Below, in pieces: positions 11,531-24,505 of a stretch of 64,000 nucleotides of DNA (position 1 is its first letter; each line of letters begins with the position of its first letter). Origin of the DNA: Paramecium pentaurelia (taxonomy: Eukaryota; Ciliophora; Oligohymenophorea; Peniculida; Parameciidae). The DNA lies in NCBI GenBank assembly GCA_905183005.1, contig CAJJDO010000031.1:351842-415841 (forward strand). Reading direction: 5' to 3'. Position numbers and translations under genes: made by a program. The notes under the pieces are model-generated. The model was not told the origin of the DNA. It worked only from the letters and a program-made list of their open reading frames with translations, and did not search any database.

Positions 11531-11681
11531 TTTCCTTACTTATTCCCATAATATAAGTTCTTATTAATATTAATAAATTAATATTTAAAAAAGAATAATT
11601 ATTTATACCTTCTTTGATCAAAGATTAAATTAGATTAAATTCCATTTTAATCGCAACTAGAAGGAAATAACAAAAAGCATT

Positions 11682-11733
11682 CAAGGTTTGATCCCTAATG
11701 TATTCTTAAAAATGCATTAGGTTCATGACCTTG
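11682..11733. other. Long imperfect hairpin, possible small RNA or 3' structure
   Basis: CAAGGT pairs with ACCTTG, then an asymmetric internal loop, then CCTAATGTAT pairs with ATGCATTAGG (one mismatch) around a short A-rich loop. It is the only strongly structured and locally GC-rich element in this 0.9-kb spacer, 150 bp past the CDC50 stop. A GGTTTGATCC motif inside resembles a tRNA T arm, but no cloverleaf can be built around it. Confidence 0.4.
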
Positions 11734-12178
11734 GAACATTAACAATATAGTATATTTTTTAATTCAAATAAAATCAACATACAAATCAATTTTTATAATA
11801 AGGTTATGATAAGTTTTGTTTATTTTAATCGTCTGTAAATTTAAAAGACTTCCTCCTAAACACATTTATTAAGAGTCTTAAAATTTTAATTATGCATTCA
11901 AATAAATTTTGATATGTTATTTTTTTCAATAAAGAATTCAATATATATTTGTTATAATATATATGTATATGCAATTTAAAAGATAATTGTATTCTTATTA
12001 AACTAAGATTGAAAAATAACATTTCTATATAATTGAGACAATAATTATTTAATAAATTGATAAAAGGGAGACGTCTTAATATACAATGAAATAGACATGC
12101 TAGGTACCTACATTATGATGCCAATTCAATTAGATGTGTTACTATAGTATTTATAAGATTGAGATATTTATATTTTCA

Positions 12179-12206
<28 letters not shown>
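12179..12206. repeat. (AT)n dinucleotide tract
   Basis: A pure AT/TA tract of about 28 bp in the spacer before the gene at 12449. It is typical of AT-rich intergenic DNA here. Confidence 0.9.
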
Positions 12207-12210
<4 letters not shown>

Positions 12211-12448
12211 CTCTTAAATATTCTAACTTTCATCCATTTTACCCATTAAAGTCTTTATCCATCATAGTTTGCTCAATACTTACTTAATTTATTATTCAAT
12301 ATTTCCATATCAACTATGGTGAATATTTAAATAAATAATTTTATATATAATATTTTATTAATTTTCAATATATAAATGAATTTTTTTCTATCCATAAAAG
12401 GCTATTTAAATACAAATTTATAAAGGTCAATTTTTAATAATTAAATTA

Positions 12449-13225
12449 ATGTCATTATTCAAGTTAGTGTTTGATGACTCAGATTATAAATAGATCAATT
12501 GGTAGATAGGTACTTAATTTTTATACCTTTTAGATGATCATTATAGCGATGAGGATTCACGCAATTAATTTGACTATGCCAGTACCTATAATACCGCAGT
12601 CAAACAATAGAAGAGTTTTTTGATTGGAAAGGCAAGCCCATATGACTCTCCAATAGGCTGGAATCAAGATCATATATATTCTCTATCCCCAACAAATTTA
12701 TCTACTTAATTTGAAGTTAAAGAGTAGTATTAGACATGCCAACCTGGATCGACACTCTACAATCCCTGTAAATAGGAACCTCATTGCCTATCCTGTTGTC
12801 AGAAATCCATTCATACTCAAAAGATTGAGAAGAAAATCAGAAAGCATATAAAGAAAAATGTTCACTTTTCTGTCAGGAAAAACTTCCCAAAGCTCATAGG
12901 AACACACTTACTAAAATAAATTGAATAGTCTCCCAACTGTAATATTCCTAAAGGTATTCAGTAATTTAGGGATTATGCTATGAAAAGGAAGCAAGCTAAG
13001 CTTCAATAATCATTTGCTATTGAAGACTTTAGGAGAATTTGTCTAAATTCTGAGGAGAGCAAGGAATATTTTATAGACTTCATCTTAAATAAATTTATTG
13101 TTCATCTAATGCATAGTTCAAAATTTACTTAGATTGACCTCGTTTTAGATTTAATCCGTAATGCCTATGTTGGAGCATGCAATCCAGAGTAGTGGAAAGG
13201 AAACATGTAGATTTATCAAGCATGA
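12449..13225 (+). CDS. Unknown protein with Cys/His-rich centre, 250 aa
   Basis: 250 aa from MSLFKLVFDDSDYKQ to MQIYQA, with one 24-nt intron at 12510-12533; length checks. The middle has a CNPCK..HCLSCC-like cluster (CKQEPHCLSCC) followed by a very basic stretch (KIEKKIRKHIKKNVHFSVRK). The C-terminal half looks helical (AIEDFRRICLNSEESKEYFID). The basic core hints at nucleic-acid or tubulin binding, but that is inference. GC content and codon use are slightly higher than neighbours. No family recognised. Confidence 0.72.
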
Positions 13226-13305
13226 TATTTATAGCATAAGACATTTATAAATATAATATATTATTATTTTTCTATCCATATTTATATTGTAATATATATT
13301 AAGAA

Positions 13306-14391
13306 ATGGATTAAGGTGATGAAAATCCAAAATATTAGTAACCTCATGAATAGAGAATAAATTCTTAAATGAAAAAACCTGTCAAACTAAGCTAATTAAT
13401 TATGAAGAAATATTCAGAATAAATTGGATAACATACTCAATCTGCTATGCCAATATTGTCATGGTAATATATTATATTTTACAATATAGGTGGCAATAAT
13501 TAAATATGGATGACTTTTCATTGAAAGATAAGAATCTATAAGAGTGGAATATAGAGAATTATTTTAGACATACATTTATTTATATTAATGAGTTATCAAA
13601 ATCATTCTTAAAAGTTTCCTTTTGATAATTTAGGCCTGTAAGGGTAACAGCAAGTACCAATGTTTTAGTAGGTTTACTACTCTTAACAACATTAATTATA
13701 TGGATTTGAATAATAACAATTCTCATCATTGAATTATAATGGATATGGCTATTATGTCTCGCCTCAAAGTAATAAAGTTTAATGTATGTTCAGTGCCATA
13801 ATATCATATTTCTCCTCAACAACTAACACCTCTTGATAGTATAAGCAGTAATAGTATTAGTTTGAATGGTAATTGAATTTTTGTATTATGTATAATCAGA
13901 TGAAGGAATAAAAAAGAAAAAGAAAAATAAGTCTAATAAATCTAAGAAGGATAAAAAGAAGAAAAGGAAGAAAGGTTGTTATTTTTATTATTGAAAGCCA
14001 GTAATAGTAGTTCTTCTTTTAGTAGTAGTGATTCTAGTATGAGAAGTAGCAGGAGCGATAGTCAGTATGAAAATAAAAATAAATCTTTTATAGAATAAAG
14101 AAAAAAACTACTTCCTTTTTACATAATGAGGATAATTGGAAATGCAAGTATTGTTATAATATTAATTTCCGTCATCGTGGAGAATGCAACAGATGCAGAA
14201 AGAGTAGAGATTAAGCTGTAAGAATATTATTATAAAATCTTTCTTAGGATAGCAGAGTAAAAAGGTTTATTCCAAACCCTAATGATTGGAAATGTAATAT
14301 TTGTGGAAATTTCAATTTTGCTAGAAGAAGGAGATGTAATAGATGTAAAACAGAAAAATCATAAGCAACTCTATCTTAACATTCCGAATGA
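13306..14391 (+). CDS. RanBP2-type zinc-finger protein
   Basis: The C-terminus has two RanBP2-type fingers: WKCKYCYNINFRHRGECNRC and WKCNICGNFNFARRRRCNRC (W-x-C-x2-C-x10-C-x2-C). These typically bind single-stranded RNA (ZRANB2, FUS/EWS class). Upstream are a Gln/Tyr-rich region, a Lys-rich block and a Ser-rich block with SRS-like motifs, a layout like an RNA-processing factor. Five introns were placed (13463-13488 and four around 13764-14100; 26, 25, 31, 23, 29 nt). The sum leaves a remainder of one base. There is one unexplained frame change near 13560-13660; a 37-nt intron beginning at the GTTTCC there would repair it but is unusually long. Confidence 0.78.
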
Positions 14392-14455
14392 TATAAATTA
14401 GTAAACTTAAGTATTTTTCTTAACATTTCTTATATCAAATAATTATTATATTTTA

Positions 14456-15799
14456 TCATTCTGCTTTCTTTCTATTTACGTAATGCATAGCTAAGTTAAC
14501 TGTAATTTAAGAAATTCCTACTAAAAATAAATTGTATCCCAAATGCACATATTCTAATAAAGTTGCTTATATAATCACAAGTGCAATTGAAAGATTTTAA
14601 AAACAAAAATAAATTCCATAAATAGGTAAAGCATCCTTATATTATTCTGAAATAGTTATTGCAGAATTAAACTATCCACTGATGTCAGCAAGTCCTCTAA
14701 AAATTAATTAAAATTTTACAAGAAGAACCCAAGAATTATTGTTATTTTGAAACTATCAATAAATGATTCTACTAATGCTAAAATAACAATAATGCTTAAC
14801 AAATTTGTATAAAGTACTATACTTGTTTATGATTTTAAAGTTTTCTTTATAATTCCATTAATCAAAGCTCCTAAAGTTTATGCAATTCCTACAAATAAAT
14901 AAACTTCAGCTGTTTTCTCATTAATAGTTTATTCATCATAATTATACTTTTCCAATGATTTATTAATAAATTAATATAGTAAACCATATTCAAATCCAAT
15001 TATTATACCAGTCATCCAAAATAATGGATAATAAATATAAGTGCTTTTATCTAAAAACACCTTATACATATCCATTATATTTTATTTTATTGAATCATCT
15101 TCTTTAATATTATCTGTTTCTCTTTCTATTTCTGAATCATTTACTTTAACTCCACTAACCATCATATCTACCTTTTATGGAGTTCTAATAAATAAAAATA
15201 GCATCGATAATCCTAATTCTATGAAACCTGTAACCCAAAAAAATGTTGATCTTGATACAAGTCTTAACATTAATTTAGAATAAAATCCACTTAACATGGA
15301 TGATAAACCCATTAGGATATATGTTGTACTAAACATTATCTCTGATGATTCAATTGTTGCACATTGACTTACATAATAGTTTTATACAACAAAATATCCA
15401 CCAAGTCCTGCTCCTAAAATAAAAGTAAAAATTATGCTTATTGGACTTAGAATCTAAGGCTTACATATCCATGTACTATCATCTCCATTTCTACAATTTG
15501 TAAGATAACTACAATTTCTATTAAATTTACTCAGAAGCAAAAAAGCTAGGCACCACTAGCAAAGCTTGAAAAGTAAATGCTATATTGAATTTTTTATTTT
15601 TTAAGTAAGCAGGAGATAGTATATTAAAAATGAATTCTGCCATATAGATTGCCAAAATCGAATAATTACCCAAATCTACATAACCATTTTATTCAGCTAT
15701 TTATGGTAACAATGAAGTCAAAGCTAAACATAAACTTAAGTGCATCATCAAAATTAAATTCATGTAAAATAGTTTCCAAAAGTTCGTTGGAATTTTCAT
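14456..15799 (-). CDS. UNC93-like major-facilitator-superfamily membrane protein
   Basis: 432 aa with about 11-12 hydrophobic segments. UNC93 features: an N-terminal half without charged gating motifs, a glycine-rich helix (TFILGAGLGGYFVVQNYYVS), the central YILMGLSSMLSGFY, and GLADISGQFNSAITISEQY (family: GLGDA..NTQI). A Cys-rich luminal loop (NCRNGDDSTWIC) suggests a disulphide. Two introns: 15509-15530 (22 nt) and 14697-14719 (23 nt). The total is exactly 433 codons. UNC93 proteins act as channel accessory or trafficking factors rather than proven transporters; the substrate is unknown. Confidence 0.78.
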
Positions 15800-16031
15800 A
15801 TATATTGTATTCTTTATATTGATACATCTTAAAATTAATTACGGTAATTTATACAATAGTAAATATATATAATATCAATTAAATGAATGACATATTGAGA
15901 TCAAATTCATAAATTAATTTAATTAGTAAAAATTAATAAAAAGTGTATGTTATCATTAGATAATAAATGCGTTAAAAATAGATTTTCATAATTTTGTGAG
16001 GATACTATATATTATTTTATTTAAAAAATTA

Positions 16032-17523
16032 ATGTCTTAACTGAAAAATCAAAAGAACTCTCCAGGATATCAGAATAACCATCTTTAATAGGGACCTAAC
16101 TAACCACAAATAATTAGTCAACAATCTAAAGTTCTCTCTGATGAATCACCTTTTAATGTATCAAAAATATTAAAAGCAAAATAATAACAAAGCAACATTT
16201 TTAATCTCCCTTAAAAAGATTAAATTGATATTTAGGCTCTAGCAAATTAAAATGCTGAAAGTAGTAATTCAATTTAATTTAGAACTACTTCCCTATGACA
16301 TTTTTTGGTGGAATAGTTAAAATGTAAAAGCTAATCAGAAATAGGATTAACTTTCCTATTAAATCCCTAATTCCCAAATCATTCAAAGTAGACCTCAAAC
16401 AAGCCCTTAATAAAGATTTGAATTAGAGTAAGTTCCTAACTATTCTGAACTAACAGAAGAATAATTTTTATAAATGTAACAGCAATAATACTAATTATTT
16501 TTATAATAACACTAATAGTAATAAAAGCATTAATCTAAATCATAAGAATAACATAATGATAAATAAAAACATTAAAATCTCAATTAAGATTCAAAACCAA
16601 ATGCTTATAACTTAATGAATGAAAATAATTAGATGATATAAACAGCATCGTTTAATGAAAAACAAAGATAAATAGAACCAAAATTTTAAGAAAATGAAAT
16701 TAAGAATTAATAAAAATAAGAAAAATAACAATTTAAAAAGGAACAAAAGAAATAAATTTTGAATTAATTATAAAATCCAGAAAAATTATATAATAAAATT
16801 AATAATCCAAATATTGAATTAAAACAAAGAAACCCAAATTTTTCTGATGTATTAGGTAATGGATTAGAAAAATATTATCAATAAAAACCTTAATAGACAA
16901 CTATAAAAAGATCTCTTTAAGATTAATTATAAGAAAGTGAATTATATGGAGTTAATTATCATTAGAGATAATTATTGAAAGGAATGAGTTCATAAATGGA
17001 TACACATAAGTATTATGATCAAATGTTAGATAAACAAAATTAAAATCAAATTAAATTATAGTAACCAAAAAGCACATCAAAATCACCTTAGGGATCTCCT
17101 GGAAAAATACTTGAGAAGGATGATACATTATTTACCAAAAGTTATTATACAGAATTAACAATAAGAGGAATGGGTAAAGAGATTAATTGGGAAAAATTGA
17201 CAAATCAACTCAATATTCATTAAATGAATATAGCAGATATTGATGTTGTTAAAAATAAACAAGGTTAAATTAAGTAGCATAAGATTATAATAAAACATTT
17301 AGATTCAGTAAATTTATAAAATGTAAAATAATGGGTAATTACTCAAGGAGGAAGAATAGTTGAAGAAAAATAAATAAAATAAGATGAATTTTAAAGACTC
17401 TAATAAATTAAAGATGGATCTAAATAAAGACCTTTAAAGATTTCAGAAGAAAAGGAAAAATTGAAATAATAATAAAAGAAAAGACCAGCTAGTGCTATTC
17501 CAAATCAAAAATAAAAGAAATGA
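16032..17523 (+). CDS. Long Gln-rich protein, 489 aa, unknown
   Basis: 489 aa from MSQLKNQKNSPGYQNNHLQQ to RPASAIPNQKQKK, with one 22-nt intron at 16261-16282. The first 340 residues are Gln/Asn/Ser-rich and disordered. The last ~120 form a better-conserved-looking region (DDTLFTKSYYTELTIRGMGK, INWEKLTNQLNIHQMNIADI, LQNVKQWVITQGGRIVEEKQ). Gln is almost all TAA/TAG, so the gene is invisible to a standard-code search. No domain recognised. It is convergent with the NEK kinase gene, with stops only 34 bp apart. Confidence 0.78.
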
Positions 17524-17557
17524 TAAAAATCTGATTTAATTTTGAAAATTAAATTAA

Positions 17558-19646
17558 TCATTATGTTAACACTATTAGTTAAAAAAGAAGCGGAACAAAA
17601 TTCTTACGTTCTTCTAAAGTTAAAAAAGGTAGCAATTTCTGATAATTATTTTAACCATTTTTTTCTACATCTTCTAAAGGTTTTGTATTCAATTCACTCT
17701 AATTAAAAATAATATTACTTTAATAATATTTTAAAAGCTTATTATGTTTTATCTGCTCCTAATACTTATTCTAATAGTGTCTTTAATTGAAGTACTCCAT
17801 TCGATTTGCCAAGGAAAGATAATTAACTTGATTCGCTAACAGGTTTTACATTGTCAGGTGAAATTTCTAATTCTTCTTCTTCATAAAGTATTTTCCCTTC
17901 AACTTCACTTTCCATAATTCGTTACTTTGTTTATTCAAATTTTTCATCAACTTCTTCTTTTTCAATTAACTAATAATAAAAATTAACATTTTTTTTACAG
18001 CTTCTTCCATTTTAGCACAAATTTTAGCATCTTCAATAGCATTTTTATCATCAGATTAATCAAATTTAATTCCATAATCCATTTATACTTCATCTTATTC
18101 AGTATCATCATATTCATTTATATTTTCAAAACTTTCAATTTTTTATTAAGGTTATTATTATTTTAACTATTATTAAGAAGGTTATTATTATAATTATGGT
18201 TTTTAAAGTGGTTATTTTTATTATAATGAAGGTGAACTAACATTATTCATTAATTTAGCTTTTTTAGGATTTTAATCAATTTGTGAATCTCTTTTAGTTT
18301 ATGGAATTTGATTATTTGATTAAACTTAATCTACTTTCTTTTTATTGTCATTTTTAGCAAGATTAATAATAGGATTATTTTTAGATACTTAAATATTATT
18401 TTTTTTCTATATTTAATTCTTTTATGGTGTAAAAGATCTTTCTCTTTTAGAAGGTTATGGTTTCTAAGCCTATTAAACTTATTTAGGTTAGGCAGGTTTT
18501 GGAGTATTTTAAATGTTATTTGGAGTAGAATTATTAGCTTTAACAAGAGGAACTGGATTTTAATATATAGGTCCACTTTATTATTAATTAACAAGACTAG
18601 GTGGTTTAGGTAGATCATCAAGAACTTTGATTTCAGTAATATTAGCATCTATATCTAATTTCTTGATTTAAAAATAAATAAATTTACTTAATTATGCAAA
18701 ACTGTATGAGAGAATTCATTTTTTTAAATACTTTAACTTAAAAATTCTTTAATTCTTTTTACAATTATAGGCATTTCTAAAATTAAATGAAATTAACTTA
18801 CTTAATATTTTATTGATGGTTGGTCTTCTGTTTGGATTTGATTATAGTAATTATTTAATAATGGCATTTAAGTCAGATGAGTAATTTTATGAGATATTTG
18901 GAAAACTACCTTTACAAATTTTTAGACAAAGAAATGGCAAACTCTCAGCTTCAAAAGGAGGTTTCAACATGCACATTTCATATAAAACAATACCTATAGC
19001 CCAAATATCACTCTTAGTTAAATAAAATAAATACTGCATATGAATAAGGCTTAGATTCAATAATTTCTGGAGAAAGATAGTAAGGTGTTCCTATTTAGGT
19101 TTTTGCATTCTCTAAGGTGTGTGATAGTACTCTGGCAATTCCAAAATCACCTAACTTAATACGATTATTTTTAGTAATAAATATGTTCTAGCATTTCAAA
19201 TCTCGATGTAAGATTTTACGATCATGAACATGTTTAAGGGCCAAACATATTTGAGTAAACCAATCCAAAATTTATATCTCTGGTAGCTGCTTTCCATTTT
19301 AGCTCTTTAAAACGTAACCCAAATCACCTCCTAAAGTAGACTAGGGACATTCATTTACTATCAGCATATTCCATGATGATGCAGAGTTTCCCTTAGGTCG
19401 TAATGTATACATCTCTGAACCTGATGATATTTGGATGCTGGAGTTATTATAGCACTTTAAACTCTCTATAGGTTTCCATCTTCTCTTTTTCTGTCATCAC
19501 ATTAATGTCTATTTATTTTTGAACCCACAATGAACTTACAATAAATTACAACCTTTATACCCATCATTTATATCTTTAACCAAATAAGCTTTACCATAAG
19601 CACCCTCTCCAAGTGGTTTGATTCTATTATACTAAGAATATTGCAT
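17558..19646 (-). CDS. NIMA-related (NEK) serine/threonine kinase with long disordered tail
   Basis: 636 aa. The kinase domain is at residues ~1-260: Gly loop GEGAYGKAYL, Lys in WVQKQIDI, catalytic loop HRDLKCQNIF, GDFGIAR, GTPYYLSPEI, SDIWAIGIVLYEMC, then the NEK-typical end VKRIKEFLSQSIQKNEFSHT. The tail is Pro/Gln/Asn-rich and ends in a helical LLPFLTLEERKNFVPLLFQL. NEKs in ciliates control cilium length and cell division. Seven introns (19535-19560, 19331-19358, 19013-19034, 18777-18801, 18662-18687, 17970-17998, 17697-17718) bring the total to exactly 637 codons. Without splicing, the kinase and tail look like separate genes. Confidence 0.92.
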
Positions 19647-19813
19647 GTTAACTGTTTAATAATAATTATATATATAATAATAAAAAGTCTTTTTTGATTT
19701 TATGAAATTGTACTTGTCAAAGTTTTTGGATAAATTCTGTCTTAAATTATTCAATCTTAAAAAATAATATCTAATTTTCATTAAAAACATCTGACTGTTA
19801 ATATTTTTATTAA

Positions 19814-20642
19814 ATGTAGCAACATTATCCTTAACAAGTTATACCATAAACATATCATTAACCCTAGAGAAATGCTTCTAATTCTCCTCTTTAAAGAGTT
19901 GTTCCTCCTCAACCTTTAACTCCCACCAATAACTAACCTAAACGATAATATGAATAAGGTGATATAGACAACCATTATTCAGCAGATATGAGACTTAAAA
20001 ATAGATAATCTAGTAATCTTCCTAATGGATAATCTTATGAAAATATGGCATTAAGAGTATAAACTTTAGAAAGAGAGAATTAGAGTCTCAAAAAATAACT
20101 TGAATATGCTAATAATCAAATTCAAAACTTAACCCATAAACTTAATCAACATCCAACTTAGACTTTACTTAAAACAACTACGTTCGAACTTGTCGTTCTT
20201 TAAAAAGCAGTAGAATAATTAGAAGGTTTGAAGATCGTATTAGCAAAAAAAAAGTTGTAAGGAAGTAATAATTAAACTGCACTTCCTGAGTCTTGTAAAG
20301 ATGTGACTAGTGAATTTAAGAGTAAAATAACATTAGTAGAAGATAAAGCTATTCAATCATTTTAATAATCTTAGGTATATATATTAATTTTATTCATCAA
20401 AGGCTAAGCTATTATTCCCAAAGGAATAATCAATCTAAAATTTATAATCTAATCCATCCTTTAAAGAAGAAGCTAAGGAACAACCAAGATCTGGGAGAAG
20501 AATATAAGCAAATACTTAATCTGATTAAGTTGAAGACAGAATTAAAACTAGTCCAATAAAATATCTAAATGTCAAAGCTAGTGGCAATTAGATGTCTTTA
20601 AGAATATCCCCTAAAGGAAGATCAGAAATATCATAACACTGA
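19814..20642 (+). CDS. Coiled-coil protein, 266 aa, unknown
   Basis: 266 aa with one 28-nt intron at 20375-20402; length checks. The N-terminus is Pro/Gln/Asn-rich. Residues ~80-120 form a coiled coil (MALRVQTLERENQSLKKQLE...). The C-terminus is basic and Ser-rich, with SP/TP sites (KTSPIKYLN, SLRISPKGRSE). A cytoskeletal or basal-body scaffold is possible, but that is inferred from the coiled coil only. Divergent from the NEK gene (168 bp between start codons). Confidence 0.78.
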
Positions 20643-20775
20643 TTTATAAAATGTATATAAATAGTTAATCTGCCATTCTAATTCATATTTTTTTAATTCA
20701 AAATTTTTAAATATTTAATTATTTTATTACTCAACAATAAATAAATAAAATTGATAAAAAATATTATATAGTAAC

Positions 20776-23700
20776 TCATTTCTTACTTCTCTTTTTTTTT
20801 TTTGATTTTTTTTTCTTAGCAAATGGATCAACTTTCATACCAAATCCAGGTGGTGGTAAAGAGTTTCCTTCTGGATCCTTTAAGTTTATTGGATCTGGAA
20901 TTAATAGAGCATTAACTAATTTTTACACAGGTACTGCAACTCCTTTTTTAGCCAATCTCAATTTTATTTCTTCTATTTCCTATTCAATATAAAATAATAA
21001 TTACTTATAATTAATCATAACGAACTTAATCCAATGGTTAAGCAGCTAATATTGCAGACAAAGGTCTTTTTTATTGTTGAGTTAATGATAATTATTTACC
21101 ATAGATTGACATACTTTATTCAGGTTTAAGACGATTTGCTTCATCTTCTTCTTATAATCCTATTATATTTCCATGAAGCTTTTTGATTTTGTTTATATTA
21201 TGTTTTGATATTTGAGATTCAAGTCCTCTAAAATCAGTATTATTCATAAATTTAGGATCTTTTTAATAATTAGGAAGTTTTTCATTTAAATTTCTAGGTT
21301 GACATGTTTAAGGACGTACTTTTTTTTATTATCGTTTTTATCCATCATCATCAATCAATCCAGTTTATCCATCAATTTCAATATTATTTTAACTCATTTG
21401 TTCCTCTTCATCTGATAAATCACTTAAATCATCTTCCCATTTAGGTTTATTTTTACTCAAACTTAATTGATGATTCCTTTAAATCTATATATTTATATAT
21501 AAATTTACTTTATCTAATTCTTTGTAATCTTTTTCTTTATTTTATCTTTCTTTCATTTCTAATTCTCTAAATCTATTACCATAAGTAGCACTTTCTATTC
21601 TTCTATTCATTTCTCTTTCAACTCTAGCTTTATTTGAAGACCATTAATGCATCATAGCAACTAATTCTTCATCCTCTCTTTTTTACTATGCTTCTTTATT
21701 TCTTAATTTTTAGTATTTCTTTTAAATATTTAATTCATTAGATTAATTAGAATTTTAATATTATTGAAAACCATCTCTTGTTTCAAAATCTAAGTTTCTA
21801 GGTTTCTAATTGTTTTCTACTTATTCATCATTCAAAAAAACTTTTATTTATGGTTCAAGTGTCCTTTCTTTCTTTTTAGCTTCTTCTTCTTAAATAATTA
21901 ATTTAGCCTCATTTTCAGCTTATCTTGCAGCCAAATCTTCTTCATTTAATAATATTTCATCATTATTATCTACTAAATCTCCTTAAATTACTTCTTCATC
22001 TTTCTCTTCTACTATAGCTGTAGGTTTAGCTGATTTTATTGGTTTTGGAAATGTTGATTTCATTTAAATTTTACCTGAACTATCAACTGCACTTTAAGGT
22101 CTAGGTGCTTAAAAATTTTAAATTATCCTTCTTTTATAATTAGTTAATCTTTGATCTGGTGGAGGCATTGAATCATGTTTAGTTCTAAATCCATTTTAAT
22201 AATCATGTAATTAATCTTAAATTATATCACCTGGTAGTAAAGTTCCTTTACTATATTGAGATTCTTTCTTAAATATAATTTAAATAATTAAATACCATTT
22301 AATCAATACGAATAGTACCAGTAACTCCAGAATCAGGTCTATCTGGATGAGTTTATTCAATAGTTGTTTCTGCATATCCATCTATCACAGTAGTTGGATA
22401 TCCAGATTATGGTCGCATACTTTTAATTGTTAAAGCACTTTGAGGTCTTTTAGCTTAAGTTACACTACTAAATGGCCTCTTAGTTTATCCTGTTGGTGGT
22501 CTAGTAGGTCCTTAATCACTGTCTTGTTTACGACTTTAATAATCAATTTTAGTTATTGTTTCTAATGCCCAATTATAACATCTTGTTATGAATTTAGCTT
22601 GTAACTCTCTATTACGTGTAAAAAATGATATCTCTCTTATTACATTGGCTAGAGAACGAAAAAACTATAGTCTCCACATTCCATTACGTATTCTAGCATT
22701 CCTTTGCTAGGCATTTAGAACCTGATGAACTGAAGACAGTTACTTCTGCATTAAACATCTCTATCATGGTTATCATACCTTGGTACTCCTCATTATTATC
22801 TAAGAATGCTGATTTACATTTATCAACAGTTACTGTTTCATAATAATGCATAGTTTCCCAAGTATTTACTTTGTAATTTTCCATCATCTATTAATGTGAT
22901 ACTATTCGTTCTTATAGTTATTGAAATTCCTCAAAAGTATAGTCTCCTTTTCCTTCAAAAGGCAACACTTCAAACATCAATGGCACATCATCATCATCAT
23001 ATTTAATAATTGATTGATGAATTGGTTATGATTATTGAAACATTATTTATTAATAATAATAATTAATATCAATTGAATTTTTTATCTAACTTATATTTTA
23101 TTTAATCTTTTTCTCTATTGTTGGATGATTGTTGATTTTATTCTCTCTAATTAGCAACTATTAATCAATATAAATATTATTACTCTTATTATAAGGTGTA
23201 GATTTATTAAGTGATTCAAAAAACAATTCTCTATTTGATGGTTTATAAGTACTATATAACTACTTTCTCAACTCTTCTACTCTATTTGTTTCTGGAGTCT
23301 TTCTTCTATCCTATAAAAATCTCTAATTGTCAGATAAAATTCCTTATTAATCATTTTTTGAATAAATTAACTAAAATGGTTGTTTTTTAGGATTTCCTAA
23401 TTCTGATCTTGAAGCTTTTAAACTTTGAACCTATTTTTAAGGAGAATTTTGTTTTTGTTATCTATAATTGAATAAAATATCCTTATTAGATTCTTCAACT
23501 ATTAAATTTTATATAAATGATTACCTTTTGGTTTAATATAATTAAAGTTTAATTTAGGTGAAACATCTCTTCTAATGTATGTATTAGAATAATCCCTATT
23601 TTATTCTCTATTTTTTAAAATTGATATCCCATCTCCTACTCTACTTTTATTATTTCTCTTATACTATTCTAATTCCATTCTCAGTTTCTCTATATCAAAT

Positions 23701-24374
23701 TTTGAATTATTATTCAAATAAGGTTAAAGTTTTTAAGATGTATTTTTGGATAAGTTCTTATCATTTTAGACCTCAAAAGAAGTAAATGGTCTATAATTTG
23801 AAATATAATCACTAGCATTTTTTAATAATTTTGGCTACTCATTATTTTTTGGACTAAAAAACGAATTCTATTATTAATTAGTAAACATCCATGTTCTATC
23901 TACATCTATAAGACTTTATTTTTTTGAAAAAGCAGTTGGACTTTATTGTCTCTTTTACACTTAGACTATGTCATTCAAATAAAACTTTCTTTTTTAAGAT
24001 TGATCTCTATCATGCATAGATGAGTATTATTATTTTGGAAGGTATTAAAATGAATTCACTTATTGTTAAATATCATTTGAAGGAAAACGTTTAAGTTTTT
24101 CACCTTTATCATAATTCAAAAATGAAGGCATCTTACTCAATTAATGATTAGTAAAAGGCTTATATTCATCAGGAGATCTCTAAGGTAATGGTCTTTAGTA
24201 ATAAGAATTGTAATATCTTCCTTATCCACTGTCAGTAGATTTACGCTCTGCTGGTGATTGTCGATCATAAATATTAAAATTGAATTGCTTTTTCCGATCA
24301 AGATAATTTGAATCTAACAAGTAATTTGGATTCTAATTCTTTAACATCACACGATCTTCTAGTCTTTTGGACAT
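20776..24374 (-). CDS. Large unknown protein, 1165 aa
   Basis: One continuous frame of 1166 codons after removing four introns (23499-23524, 22722-22743, 22268-22295, 20980-21004; 26, 22, 28, 25 nt). A further 24-nt intron is possible near 21497-21520. Starts MSKRLEDRVMLKNQNP. The first ~440 residues are Asn/Gln/Ser-rich. Then comes a helical, Cys/Trp-containing core (WETMHYYETVTVDKCKSAFL; RIRNGMWRLQFFRSLANVIR), an acidic region (LSDLSDEEEQMS), and a Lys-rich end. An internal Met at 23043 begins the better-conserved-looking part, but no TGA lies before it, so two separate genes are not supported. Family not recognised. Confidence 0.72.
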
Positions 24375-24505
24375 AATATTTATCTGTTAATTATTAATTA
24401 AAGTTTTAGATATAAATAATTATATTCAATTATTAATACTATTTTAGATATAAATTATTATATTCAATTTTTATTAAGTTGTTATAATAAATAAATTAAA
24501 TTAAT

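Larger units (their letters stand above)
11531..12448. other. AT-rich intergenic region, 0.9 kb
   Basis: No supported gene. It contains the imperfect hairpin at 11682-11733 and a (TA)n tract, listed separately. A 65-codon minus-strand frame at 11825-12022 is low-complexity Leu/Ile/Lys and looks fortuitous. Confidence 0.5.

Noticed and set aside
11682..11733. tRNA gene suggested by a GGTTTGATCC T-arm-like motif
   Set aside because: No acceptor stem, anticodon arm or D arm can be built around it on either strand.
11825..12022. 65-codon minus-strand ORF
   Set aside because: Low-complexity Leu/Ile/Lys, no TGA-defined end of its own, no conserved-looking motif; expected by chance in 85% AT DNA.
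18331..18648. 105-codon minus-strand ORF rich in Leu/Lys/Asn
   Set aside because: It lies in the wrong frame of the NEK kinase tail, whose spliced frame is exact over 637 codons.
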